From Elephas maximus indicus (taxonomy: Eukaryota; Chordata; Mammalia; Proboscidea; Elephantidae): a stretch of DNA of 64,000 bases. The notes below the pieces were generated by a model. The model worked only from the letters and a program-made list of their open reading frames with translations, had not been told where the DNA came from and made no database searches. The DNA is taken from the NCBI RefSeq assembly GCF_024166365.1, contig NC_064819.1, positions 9,498,501 through 9,562,500 on the forward strand, given 5' to 3'. This document shows, one piece after another, positions 23,412 through 36,000 of the stretch. The translations under genes were made by a program, and so were the position numbers. Position 1 is the stretch's first letter, and every line of letters starts with the position of its first letter.

Positions 23412-23923
23412 TATTTTTTGAAAATAGCAAAATATTCAGAAAATAATGCTTTCTAATAGCAGCCCACAGTCCACATGAGAACCAACCGCCAGTGCTGACC
23501 AATGTTTATACTTTGGGTTTCGGTGTGGGGTGACCGAGGATGGTAAGGGGCCCTCGATAAAGTTCATAGCTCCACTGTGCTTCAGCCCTGCCCAGTCATC
23601 ACTACCTCAAGCCTGTTTTTTAGGCCCTTGAATAAAAGTTGTTGACCTTGCGAGGCCTCAACACATCACTCAGAGGTATACAATTTATACACTCATGCCT
23701 TAAAGAACTCCTGAAAGGCACCGGACGGACTCTAGCAGGCTTTATTTTGACTGAGATTAGTAACCAGGTTTCCTTCATTGTTAATAATTTCATGATTTCG
23801 GTTTGGATGCTTTGGAATGGAAGAAGGCACTGTACAACGGCATGATTTAGTCAGTTCTGGAAACTGAAGCAACCATCGTCACCCACTCTTATTAAATTAC
23901 AGTGTTCTCCACTGTGTCTTCAG
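23412..23923. other. Unique sequence before the first UPK1B coding exon
   Basis: No repeat seen. A TATA-like aataaaag lies at 23631. Whether this holds a proximal promoter or only the end of intron 1 cannot be decided from sequence alone. Confidence 0.4.
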
Positions 23924-24011
23924 CTTGTGAGAAACCCTGAAGATGGCCAAAGACAACTCTACCGTTCGTTGCTTCCAGGGCGTGCTGATTTTTGGAATCG
24001 TGATCATTGGT
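23924..24011 (+). CDS. UPK1B: UPK1B exon with start codon (end of 5' UTR plus residues 1-23)
   Basis: The ATG is at 23943. The 69 coding bases give the cytosolic N terminus [10 protein letters not shown] and the first half of TM1. The donor at 24012 reads gtaagt, a strong consensus. The likely acceptor is the cag at 23921-23923 after a pyrimidine-rich stretch, leaving 19 bases of 5' UTR in this exon. The exon edge on that side is inferred, because UTR sequence cannot be checked by translation. Confidence 0.9.
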
Positions 24012-27000
24012 GTAAGTAATGAGTATTTTTCAAGAGCTTCTTCTTTTCCTGTAATCAAGACTTTAGATTAATCCAAAGTGGGAGTTTAAAGGAAAATAAT
24101 GATATAATTACTGGTTCCCTGCATTTTTTCTTCACTTTAAGAAATACATTAATTAAATACACTAGTTAGAATTTAGCTATATAAATAATTATATATAACT
24201 ACGTAATACATCAAAAGACGGTGGCTGAAAAAAAATAGGTATTTCCCTGCTAACATCAAAATGCAAGAGTCTAAAAGAAGCCATTGTCCACCACAGTTTG
24301 TGTCCAAACACGCACACTTTGGTGTCTCTTTCCTGTATCAGCTTAGTCTGGCTTCCATGGAACTCTGTTGTTAAGGTTGCAGGCGGCAGAGGTCTGCATC
24401 TCCTTGGCCTCGTTATACAGAAGGGCGCACCAGGAAGTGAGAGTGGCTCAGAGGCCAGACGGTGACAGCACGGTGGGGTGGGAAGAGCACTTGCTGAGGA
24501 GTCAGGAGATCTGGTTCTTGGCCCCACACTGCCTCTAGCTCCCACTGTGACTCTGGACGGGGCCAAGATTTCTCATCTATAAGATACAGAGGGTGGGAAA
24601 AATAACCACCCTGGTTCCTTCTAGCTTGAACATTCAATGGTTCTCTGGCACTGATAAAGACAACCAGAACCAGTTCACATGTCACAATCCAGGAATTTGG
24701 GCTATGGGGCAGTAGGCACAGGTAGGGGGATTACCTTTAGAAAAAAATTGGTTTGAACGGTTCATGTCCCAAGGACAGGATGGTCTGATATTGTCTGGGT
24801 CTTTCCCCAAATAACAATAAGGCAGCATGACACCGGGAAAGATCTATTCAGTTAGTAGAATGGAAGTAGCTGTTTGAGACCTGGCATTGAGGGGTTGGCC
24901 TATGCAGGAGAGGGAGTTAGACTCTCTTACCCACCCTGCCTCCCCACCCCCTTTACCACGCAGCCAGACTGACAGACCCACTCTGCCCCCAGATGTGCGG
25001 CATCGCCTTGATGGCGGAGTGCATCTTCTTTGTATCTGACCAGCACAGCCTCTACCCGCTACTTGAAGCCACCAACAATGATGACATCTATGGGGCTGCC
25101 TGGATTGGCATGTTTGTGGGCATCTGCCTCTTTTGCCTGTCCATTCTGGGCATTGTAGGCATCATGAAGTCCAACAGGAAAATTCTGCTGGCGGTAAGAC
25201 CTTAAGACCCTTTGCAGTTGTCTTCCTGACCAATTCTAGCTGACCGTTTCTCCTTCACTGAACACAATGCTTTGGCTTTCAGGGGGCTAGGTAGCAACAG
25301 AGTGCAGGGTAATGGGTAAGGAGCAGGGGAAAACTCTGCAGAGAGAGGGGGCAAGGATGCCCTCGACTATTGCGGGTCCAGAAGATTCCAACACAGAGAA
25401 TTCAAAGGGAATGACCCTGTTAAGAATTTCCCAAACTGTACTTCTCGAACTGGTATACACATGTGCCTGACAGGTAGAGATGGTGCGCTAGGAGCTACAT
25501 AGGCCAAAGGAGAGATGGTGAAAACTTGTTTATAAGATTTTTTTTCTAATTGATCACCCGAATTTCTCTTGGTGGTAGTGGTGTTACTTGTCATCTAGTC
25601 AGCTCTGACTCATGGTACCCTATATACAACAGTACAAAATATTGCTGGTCATGTACCATCCTCACAATCATTGGTATGTTTGAGTCCCTTGTGTGGCCAC
25701 TGGGTGTTTGAGTGCCTTCCACCCTACTATCTCATCTTTCAGCACCATGTCAGACAATATTCTGTGGTGATCCATAAAAATTTTATTGGCTAATTTCCAC
25801 TGAGTAGATCACCAGGGTTTTAGATTACCAGGTCTTTTCTTCCTAGTCTGTCTTAGTCTAGAAGCGTCACTGAAACCTGTCCACCGTGGATGACCCTGCT
25901 TGTATTTGCAATACCAATGGCATAGCTTCCAGCATTACAACAATGCACAAGCCACCACGGTATGATAAACTGACAGGTGATAAGTAGTTTAAAATGTTAT
26001 TTTAATATTAATTGGGCATTGATATATTAGGATATAAATGGCAAAGTATGTGTGCATTTTTAAGATAAAGCATGAGCCCTTTCAGTGATTTTTGCTCTAG
26101 GCCAATGATCTTGTGCGATGGCCTGCTCTACACATTGGCTCTGCTCTTCAGGGACCCTTAGGTAGAAAACCTTGGAAGCACCACCGTGGAGGATAGCTCC
26201 AGCTCTCACCTGCCTGTGGAGCTTCTGACTTTCTGCACCCACAGACAGGCTTCTGTACCAAACCACAGACAGCAAGATCATGTCCTGCCCTTCCAGATGA
26301 AAGCAAGTTTGCAGCCAGCGAAGCTGAAAAACCTCCGTGTGGGGCCTAGATGGCCACTCCCAGGCCCTGTGCTCAGAACAGCAGTTTCTCCCACAGTCCC
26401 AAGAAACTAGACTACATCTCACCCCCACTCCCCACCCCGTGAAAGGACTGTCCCACCCCAGTGCTGTAGGACCTGAGTCCCACCTTTAAAGAGCAAGTCC
26501 AGCAACTTAAGGTGCTTGTCGGTTTACCTTTACCTTTGTCCTGGTACCCCGGGAATGCAGAACACTTACATTCTCTGGCTCCTCAGTATGAGTTCATTAA
26601 CCAACTGCTTTTAAGTGGAAAAGCACCCATTTTTGGAGAGTGGGGAAAGAAATGCAGTGAAAAGGAGAGGAGAGGCAGGGGTCCCTAAAGACAACCTTCA
26701 TTTGCACCCCAGTCCCACTTTGGGCCAGTCAGGTGTGCTTGATCTAGCCAGAACTGAGCAGCTGGGGGCCTATCCCCCATCATGCTCTGCAGAGAGCAGG
26801 GACAGTGCACCCTCCTCCCGGCACCCTTGCCAGAGTGTCTCTAAGGGGCTTCAGCAAGGCTGTTGACAAGGAACAAGGCAACATCTCATACAGGGTAAAG
26901 AGTGCTATTATGGGACTCTGGAGACACTCCTGCTCTTACCACCCCAGCGAAAGCCTTTTTCAGGGCAGCAGAGGGTCCTGCACAGAGACGCCCAGGGGAG

Positions 27001-30000
27001 GAAAACAGTTTCCCCTGCCCTCGCTGCCGACAGGGACGGTAGTGCTCCTCCCCCAGAAGGACCAAAGGGCCAAAACCATATGTGCACAGCTGGGGAAGGC
27101 AAATACAGGACTGTAAAATATTTTCCAGCCAGGAAGTGGAGCAGTGTTGTGTGGAAGGATGTGTGCACACGTGCCCACATACACACACACACACACATGC
27201 ACACAGACACACACGCACACACAGTGAGTTCTACTTCACTCACTGATCCAGGGGAACTGTGTGGAGTGGGGTTAAGTGTGTGAGAAGAATCTGAGTGAAC
27301 AGCTGTGTGCTGAAGGCTGTCTGTTCCTCTCTGATGACACTGGACTGCTTGTTAGGAGGAAAATGGATATTAAAACACCATCCAACTCATCTTTTTCTGA
27401 CCTCTGTAGTTCTAAATTTTCAGAAAGCCGTAAAGAAGATTTCCCCCGATTAGAAGGGAGTTCTGAGGCTCTACGCTTACACACATCAGTTCACTCTCCT
27501 GTTTTTCCCAGTTAAAATAGAAATTCAGGACACTAGACTGAGGACGCTCTGTATTCAATGGTCATTCGTTCTCTGGGGAAATGGAGAGACTCGAGCTGAT
27601 TAGCACCTAGCACCAAGCCTTACTCAAAGCAACTGATCAGTGAGGATTGGTTGAATAACTGCATGAATGATTGGTGATTATATTTAATGATAGTTATATG
27701 TATCACCACATGCTGAAAAAAAGTCATAATCATTGGGGGGCGGAGGTGGAGTCCCTCTTTGAGGGTAAATGCAATTCTTCTTCTCACTTGTTTCCCTTCC
27801 AGTACTTCATTCTGATGTTTATAGCATACGGCTTTGAGGTGGCGTCTTGTATCACAGCGGCAACACAACGAGACTTCGTAAGTATATTCTCAAAACCCAC
27901 AGGGCAGAATTGTTAACACACGTCATCATCACCATAGTAATACAATAGCTGACATATAGTAAACTCTTACTACGTATCAGGCGGGAGCCCTCCTGGTACA
28001 GTGGTTAAAAGCTCAGCTGCTAACCAAAAGGTCAGCTGTTCGAATCCACCAGCCGCTCCTTAGAAACCCCGCTCTGTCCTATAGGGTTCTATGAGGTCGG
28101 AATCGACTCCATGGCAACAGTGGTTACACAGTTGGTTGCTAACTAGAAGGTCAGTGATTTAAACCCACCAGCCGCTCTGTGAGAGAAAGATATAGCAGCC
28201 GGCTCCCTGAAAAATTTACAGGCTTGGAAACCCTGTGGGGCAGTTCTACTCTGTCCTAAAGGGTCACTAAGAGTCGGAATTGATTCAGTGGAGATGGATT
28301 TGGTTTGGTTTATGTGTCAGGCACTCTAATTTGCATATTAATAATATGCATAATTTCATTTAATCCTCATAGTAACCCTATGAAATAGGTATTACCACTA
28401 TTGTCATTTTACAGATGAAAAACACTGAGACTTAAAAAGGTAAAGTAACTTGTTCAAAGTTACACAGCTGGTAAGTGAAAAAGAGCAAGGATTCTGAGCT
28501 CAGGCAGCCTGAATTCCAGGGCCCAAGCTTGTAAACCCCATGCTCTTCACTAGTCACCATGGCCACCTGCCTTCCAGTGGGATGATCAATATTCCATCAT
28601 ATCTAAGACTTACTCCCAATTCGGCATCCTTCTTCTCTCCTTTTCTCCATTTCTGTAGCCTCCACTACCCTACAATACCTATCCATCACAAGTCTCACTC
28701 ACAGGGCTTGTCCCTGAATTGGGACTTTGCCAGCCAGAACCCATCTCCACGCCTACTTGGAGCCTCTGAGCACAGAGTTGCTCCCCACAGCAGACAATAT
28801 TCAATGTCCAAGAAACAGGCTGAGAAAACTACTTCCCTCCCTGGGGATTGATGTGCTAACTCTCCCTTTTGTGTTGCCTCCTCCTACTGTAGTTCACAAC
28901 CAACCTCTTCCTGAAGCAGATGCTGGAGAGGTACCAGAACAACAGCCCTCCAAACAATGATGACAAGTGGAAAAACAATGGAGTCACCAAAACCTGGGAC
29001 AGGCTCATGCTTCAGGTAAAGCCTCATAGCCTTGGGGAGATGCCATTTTGTTTCTAAACCAGAGACCAGGGGTATATGGTTGGGAGTGAAGTCCACATAT
29101 GAGAACCACAGACTTCAAGGGAGTTGCCTCCAGGAGTCTTGTATAGGTAAATTCATCTAGTCCTCGGTTCATTGGCAGGAGGAAGTATTCACATGATTAA
29201 AACCCCTAGATTTATATTTTATTTCAAGCCATGGTGTTGATTAGCTTCCATTTATATGGATAATGACACTGTAAAGAATTTAGACTAATCACACCTTCTG
29301 CCTCTTAGATAGAGTTCAAGTTCATTTACATAGAAAGAGAAATGCTGCCTCTCCTCCTCGCCCTCCACAGTGAATTCCTGTGACAATTGCTGTCTGTTTT
29401 CCATATCTGGTAACTGTCCACACCTCCCATGGTCTAGGACAGCTGAGTACACTAAGCTTCGACTTGATTTGATCACCCAGTTTTCTCTGACTGGCAATCA
29501 TACCTTCTATCCAAGTTTACTTCAAGTACCATCAAAAGTCCAAGTCTTTTAGAGTATCCCTCATCACCCCCACATTGCCCTATGTATATAAATTCTTACC
29601 TTGCATTTCCCTAAATATCCTCTAATCTGACCCAGCTTTCACACTGACCCCTGGTCCCCACCCATCCCATTGTCAACTTTCACAATCTGTCTTCAGCAGA
29701 CTTCTGTAGAACCTCTACCCCTTCTTTGAACTCTTTTTACTTTCTTGGCTTCACCAGAAACTTGGTGGTTTCTTGGTGACAAGGTCTGCCCTCCAGCCTC
29801 TTGTTTTTCTCTCATATCCCATGTACCATACCAGAAATCAAACTTGTTGTCATCAAGTCCCTACTGACTCATAGTGACACTATAGGACAGAGTAGAACTG
29901 CCCCATAGGGTTTCTAAGGCTGTAAATGTTTATGGAAGCTTTCTATCACATCTTCCTCCTCCCCTCCCCATGCAGCAGCTAGTGAGTTTGAGTTACCAAC

Positions 30001-33000
30001 CTTTCAGTTAGCAGCTGAGCACTTAATCACTGCGCTACCGGTGCTCCTCCATGCACCATAAAACCCCCAAACCAAACTCATTGCCTTTGAGTCGATTCTA
30101 ACTCATACCAACCCTATAGGACAGAGTAGAGCTGCCCACAGGGTTTCCAAGGAGTGGCTGGTGGATTTGAATTGCTGACCTTTTGGTTAGGAGCTGAGCT
30201 CTTAACCACTGTACAACCAGGGCTCCAACTCAGTCAAAACAAAATTGTACTCAATCAAATTCAGGATCTTTTTCTTTTTCCTGGAGGTGATTTAAATTCC
30301 CAGGGAGCTTACATATGATTTCAGCATTGGAGAAGTTATGCTCTTCTTCATACCATCCTCTATCTTTGACGGCTTCTACTGATGTTTATGCTGTATCTTC
30401 TACTGATGTCCAGTCCACCCTGATGTCCAATAGTCAGGTCTGTTTTCTTTGCATCCTCTTCCTCCCACCTGTTCTGTCCTGCTGGCCCTCTAAATAATAC
30501 TTGGCTGCATTTCCTATGCCACACTGAGACAGCAGGCTCAAAGAATTCTAGGCACATCTTTCAGCCATTGTGTGTTACAGACCCTGCTAGTGCTAGGTTG
30601 AGTGTGGGACATCTGGCAGGCTTGTAGTCTCCCCAAGCAATTCCCTGAGAATCAAAAGAACATTCCCCCAAGCCCTAGGTTTATCCCCAGCCTATCTGGG
30701 TCATTCTACTACTTCCGTCCAGGGGCGTTGGCTTCTGGATGGGGCAGGATGCAAAGGCCCTTTCAGTTAGTCACTGTCATTTAAGCATTAGTCATATTGT
30801 ATCTGATCTTCCTTCTCCATTCAGCAGCTCAGTCTTATTTCCTTCTAGGGGAGAAACAATTCTAGGATCTTTGCACTTTTCTTCCTGTTTTGTATCAGAG
30901 CTGTTTTAAGGCATGCTGTAGCCCATCAGTGGACTGTGAACACAATTTAGTGGGTGATAAATTTCATATTTAAACAAATAAAATTTATTGAAGGAAAGAA
31001 CGGCAGGAGAGCATGCTTTCGGTTTGGCAGTTAACAGTGTGCTCTGCCTTATAGGCAAAACAAAGAGCCATTTAACAAGTAGAATGAGTACAGATAACAA
31101 CTTCACGTCAAAGCAATGGCAGGAAAGGAGGTGAGGTTTCCAAGGGTGGCAATTAATGGTGAAACTTTCTTTACATCAGTTTCTAGTCTAACACAAACCC
31201 TCATTTTTTGATAGAATTTAACAAAAACAAACAAACCCGTTGCCATCAAGTCAATTCCGACTTATAGCAGCCCTATAACTATAATTAAAGTAGTATTTCT
31301 AAAATGAAAAGTATAAACAATTTCAGCCTGAAAGTTCGTTGATGTATTTGCAGCTGGGCCAACTTAATTGGAATCTTTGAATACAGAACCGGCCGTTAGT
31401 TAAAAACTAAACCCGTTACCATTGAATCGATTTTAACTCACAGTGACCGTATAGGACAGAGTAGAACTGTCCATGAGGTTTCCAGGGAGCTCCTGGTGGA
31501 TTCAAACTGCTGACCTTTTGGTTAGCAGCCATAGCTCTAAACCGCTATGCCACCAGGGTTCCCGATCATTACTTAGTAAAGTGTAAACAAAATCAGCTTA
31601 TTTAGCTGGAAGAAAAGATATTGTCTAGGCACTTGCTTGGGAACTCCTTAAGGTAGTTAAAAGAACTTGTTTATCTCTAATTTACTTTAACTACTCAACG
31701 AAGCTTTTTCTAAGGCCAGTTGTGGGAACACTCTTAACATAACAAACACGACTGAGCTTTGCCTTTTAAATGGCAACTTTAACACAAGCCGATGGTATCA
31801 GAAGTGTACAAGTAAAATCCTCAATTTAATTTCTGGATAGAGTGCTTAATTTTAGTTCTGAAATCTTCCCGGTTAGACCTACTGGCCCCTCAGAATTTAA
31901 AAGTTCCTTAAGAATTGTAATTCCCCACCGTGTGTCAGCACTCTTCTCCCTCCCTTTCCACCCTGGGTTTTCTGTCTCCATTTGTCCAGTTTTCCTATCC
32001 TTTCCTGCCTTCTCATCTTTGCCTTTGGGCAGGAGTTGCCCATTTAGTCTCATACACTTGATAGAACTAAGAAGCATGTTCCTCGCGTGTGTTATTGTTT
32101 GTTTTATAGGTTTGTCTAATCTTTGGCTGAAAGGTGAATTTTAAGAGTGGCTTCAGTTCTGAGTTAGCAGGGTGACTGAGGGCCACAGTCTCAGGGGTTC
32201 CTTCAGTCTCTATCAGACAAGTAAGTCTGGTCTTTTTTTGTGAATTTGAACTTTGTTCTACATTTTTCTCCCTCTCTGTCCAGGACCCTCTCTTGTGATC
32301 TTTATCAGAGCGGTTGGTGGTGGTAGCTGGACACCAACTAGTTTGTCTGGGCTGAGGCTGGTAGAGGCTGTGGTTCCTGTGGTCTGTTCGTTAGTCCTTT
32401 GGAGTAATACTTTCTTTGTGTCTTTGGTTTTCTTCACTCGTCTTTGCTCTGCAGGTGATGCGACCAATAGATCTTATCTTAGATGGCTGCTCGCAAGCTT
32501 TTAAGAGCCCAGACGCTACTCTCCAAAGTAGGATGCAGAACATTTTGTTTATGAACTATGTTATGCCAATTCGCCTACATGTCCCCCAGGACAATGGTCC
32601 CCAGGCCTCAGCCCCAGTAACTTGGCCCCTCAAGGTGTTTGGATGTGTATAGAAAACCTCAATGATTTTGATTTGGTCAAGTTGTGCTGACTTCCCCAGT
32701 ATTGTGTGCTGTCTATCCCTTCACCAAAGTTAACACTTGTCTGCTATCTAGTTAGTGATTTCCCCTCCCCATCACTCCCCTCACTCGTAACCATCAAAGA
32801 TTCTTTTTGTGTGTATGTGTAAACCTTTTCTTGGTTTTCCATAATAGTGGTCTATACAATATTTGTCCTTTTGTGACTGATTTATTTCACCCAGCATAAT
32901 GCCATTCAGATTCATCCATGCTGTGAGATGTTTCATGGATTCATCATTGTTCTTTAGCAATGCATAGTATTCCATTGTTTATCCATTCATCTGCTGATGG

Positions 33001-36000
33001 CCATTTAAGTTGTTTCCATCTTTTTGCTATTGTGAATAATGCTGCAATGAACTTGGGTGTGCATGTCTGTTCCTGTGATGGCTCTTATTTCTCTAGGATA
33101 TATTCCTAGGAGTGGGATTGCTGGATCTTATGGTATTTCCATTTCTAGCTTTCTAAGGAAGCGCCAAATCGTTTTCCATAGTGGTTGTACCATTTTACAT
33201 TCCCGCCAGCAGTGCTTGAGTGTCCCCATTTGCCCACAGCCTCTCCAACATTTGTTATTTTTTGTTTTTTTTATTAGTGCCAGTAATGTCAGGGTGAGGT
33301 GGTATATCATTGTAGTTTTGATTTGCATTTCTTTAATGGCTAATAATCTCAAGCATTTCCTCATATGTCTGTTAGCTGCCTGAATGTCTTCTCTGGTGAA
33401 GTGTCTGTTCATGTCCTTCACCCGTTTTTTAATTGGATTTTCTTTTGGTTACTGAGGTGTCAATGTATTCTATAGATTTTAGAGATTAGACCCTTGTCGG
33501 ATATGTCATAGCCAAAAAATTTTTCCCAGTCCGTAGGCTCTCTTTTTTACTCTTTTGGTGAAGCCTTTTGATAGCATAAGTCTTTAATCTTCAGGAGCTC
33601 CCGGTTATCTAGTTTATCTCCTGGTATTTGTACATCATTAGTCATGGTTTGTATTCTCTTTATGCCATCTACTAGAGACCCTAGTGTTGTCCCTACTTTC
33701 TCTTCAATGATCTTTATCGTTTTAGGTTTTATATTTAGGTCTTTGATCCGTTTTGAGTTAGTTTTTGTGTATGGTGTGAGGTATGGGTCCTGTTTAATTT
33801 TTTTTACACATAGACATCCAGTTTTGCCACCACCATTTGTTAAAAAGACTGTCTTTTCCCCATTTGATGGACTTTGGACCTTTGTCAAAGATCAGCTGAC
33901 CATAGGTGGATAGATTTACATCCTGGTTCTGGATTCTGTTCCATTGGCCTATGTGTCTGTTGTATCAGTACTAGGCTATTTTGACTATTGTGCTGTATAG
34001 TAGTAGATTCTGAGATCAGGTAGCATGAGGCCTCCTTACAGTCAAATTTTTGAGAAATGCTAGTATAAGTTCTTTGCTCTCACACCTGCAGGCTTTGGGG
34101 CTTATGTCGAATGCTTTTTAGATTCCCCCAAAGTGGTCCTCTCGCAAGTGGATTTCTCTACCTCTTTCGAGTATCTCTTTTGAAAGCCAAAGCCAAAATT
34201 GAATTTCTTTGTTTCACTAGATCTTTCGTACCCCTCTTTCCTGAGAAAATTAACTTGAGCCTTGTGGTCTAGTTTTAACAGGGACAGAGGTGGTGAGGAA
34301 AAATGAATTATCTAAAACACATGTACTAAATTGGGCATTTCATTTAAAGCACTGTTAAATTAAAACATCTGCTTTATTGAGCCTAAAACCTTGAAGAATG
34401 TTTCCTTCCTGTTTATGCTTTATGTTAGGCGTTGGCATCTACTGGTACATTGTGATATTGCATCCCAGCTCTATTACATATTTTAAATACCATGAAAACA
34501 GAGAAAAGAAGTCATACTTCTTGCTCATACATTAACCCATTTAATCTTAGAAAGAGTTCTGTGAGATAGGTGTTATTATCTTCCTCTCACAGATAAGAAA
34601 ACCTAGACCCAGAGAGGGTAAGTAATTTACCCAAAGCCATACAGTAAATGGCAGAGCCAGGATTTAAATCCGGTCTTCTGACTACAGGTAAAGTATCTGT
34701 TAGCAAGAACTAAGGTCTTCAAATGATACATGAATGCTCACATATTTGAAAAATCCATTTACCAATTCTTTAAAACCCAGTTTGCAATATGCCTGGCTCA
34801 AACTTAACCATTTTTCCCCAAAATGCTCAGGTCAAAATACAGGATGATAATTTTTCCTGAGTAAAGAGTTCTCACAATCCAGTGGCAAAATAGGACCTAT
34901 TTTATTAAAGACAGGTTATTTACCATCAAGTTTGCTTAGATACATTTATTCTAAACATTGAGAGATACTTGTAGTTTTAACTTCCTTCCTTGAAACATTC
35001 TAGTAGAATTTATAAAAAAAAAAAAAAAAGGAAAGCAATATGGTATGGGTTTTATTCTCTATATTTAATTCTATCATAAGGCTATTACAAAACCAAACCC
35101 ACTGCCGTCGAGTCAATTCTGACTCATAGTGACTGTATAGGACAGAGTAGAACTGCTCTATAGGGTTTCCAGGGATCAGCTGGTGGATTAGAATTGCCAG
35201 GGTTTTGGTTAGCAGCCGAGCTCTTAACCACTGTACCACCAGGGCTCCATAGGGATATTAAAATAATAGGGATATTAGCTACATGTTAATTGATCATCCT
35301 TTCCTATGTAAGAGCATAACTATATGCCACTGGTTAAGTCACCAGGTTTGGTTATTTTTTCCAGCTTATTTCTCCCGTTATAAAAGTAATACATAATTAT
35401 TTTAGGGAATGTTAAAAATACAAAAAATAAAATGAGGAGAATTACTCATAGTTCCATCGCCACTAAAATTTTTGATTTAGTTTTCTGATTCTCAATTTGT
35501 TCATACATAACATTAGAATAATTATACAACTCACATTCTAGTGTATAAGTAATAATAATAATGAACTTTTATTAAGGGTTACCTATGGGCCAGGCACTGT
35601 ACTAAACACTTTAAGCATATTAACACATTTAATCCTCCCAACAACTCTACCAGTTATATTCACCCCAATTTTATAGTTACAGAAACTGAGTCTTAAGAGG
35701 ATTTAAGTTAACTTGTCAAAAGTTACAGAGCACATTAATGACTAGTAAAATAACAAATGTGAAGCTCTAAAATGTAAGTTATTAATACCTCCAGCTCTAA
35801 TTTGAAGATTTCTAGAGAACTTAATGTATGGTACACTTTCCATATATTTTTTCTCCATAAAATCTCAGTTGCTACATTGATGATTCTAGCAAAGACCATG
35901 AAAGAGAATTTCGTATCTTTCATCCACGGACAGGACAATTGCTGTGGTATAAATGGTCCATCGGACTGGCAAAAATATACATCTGCCTTCCGGATTGAGA

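Noticed and set aside
23625..23680. TATA-like aataaaag as the UPK1B promoter
   Set aside because: A weak match in AT-rich DNA; a good donor does not follow within a short distance, so a first exon here is not supported.
26886..27243. Three overlapping minus-strand frames of 86-111 codons
   Set aside because: They run through the CA microsatellite and encode CV repeats. No splice or conservation support.
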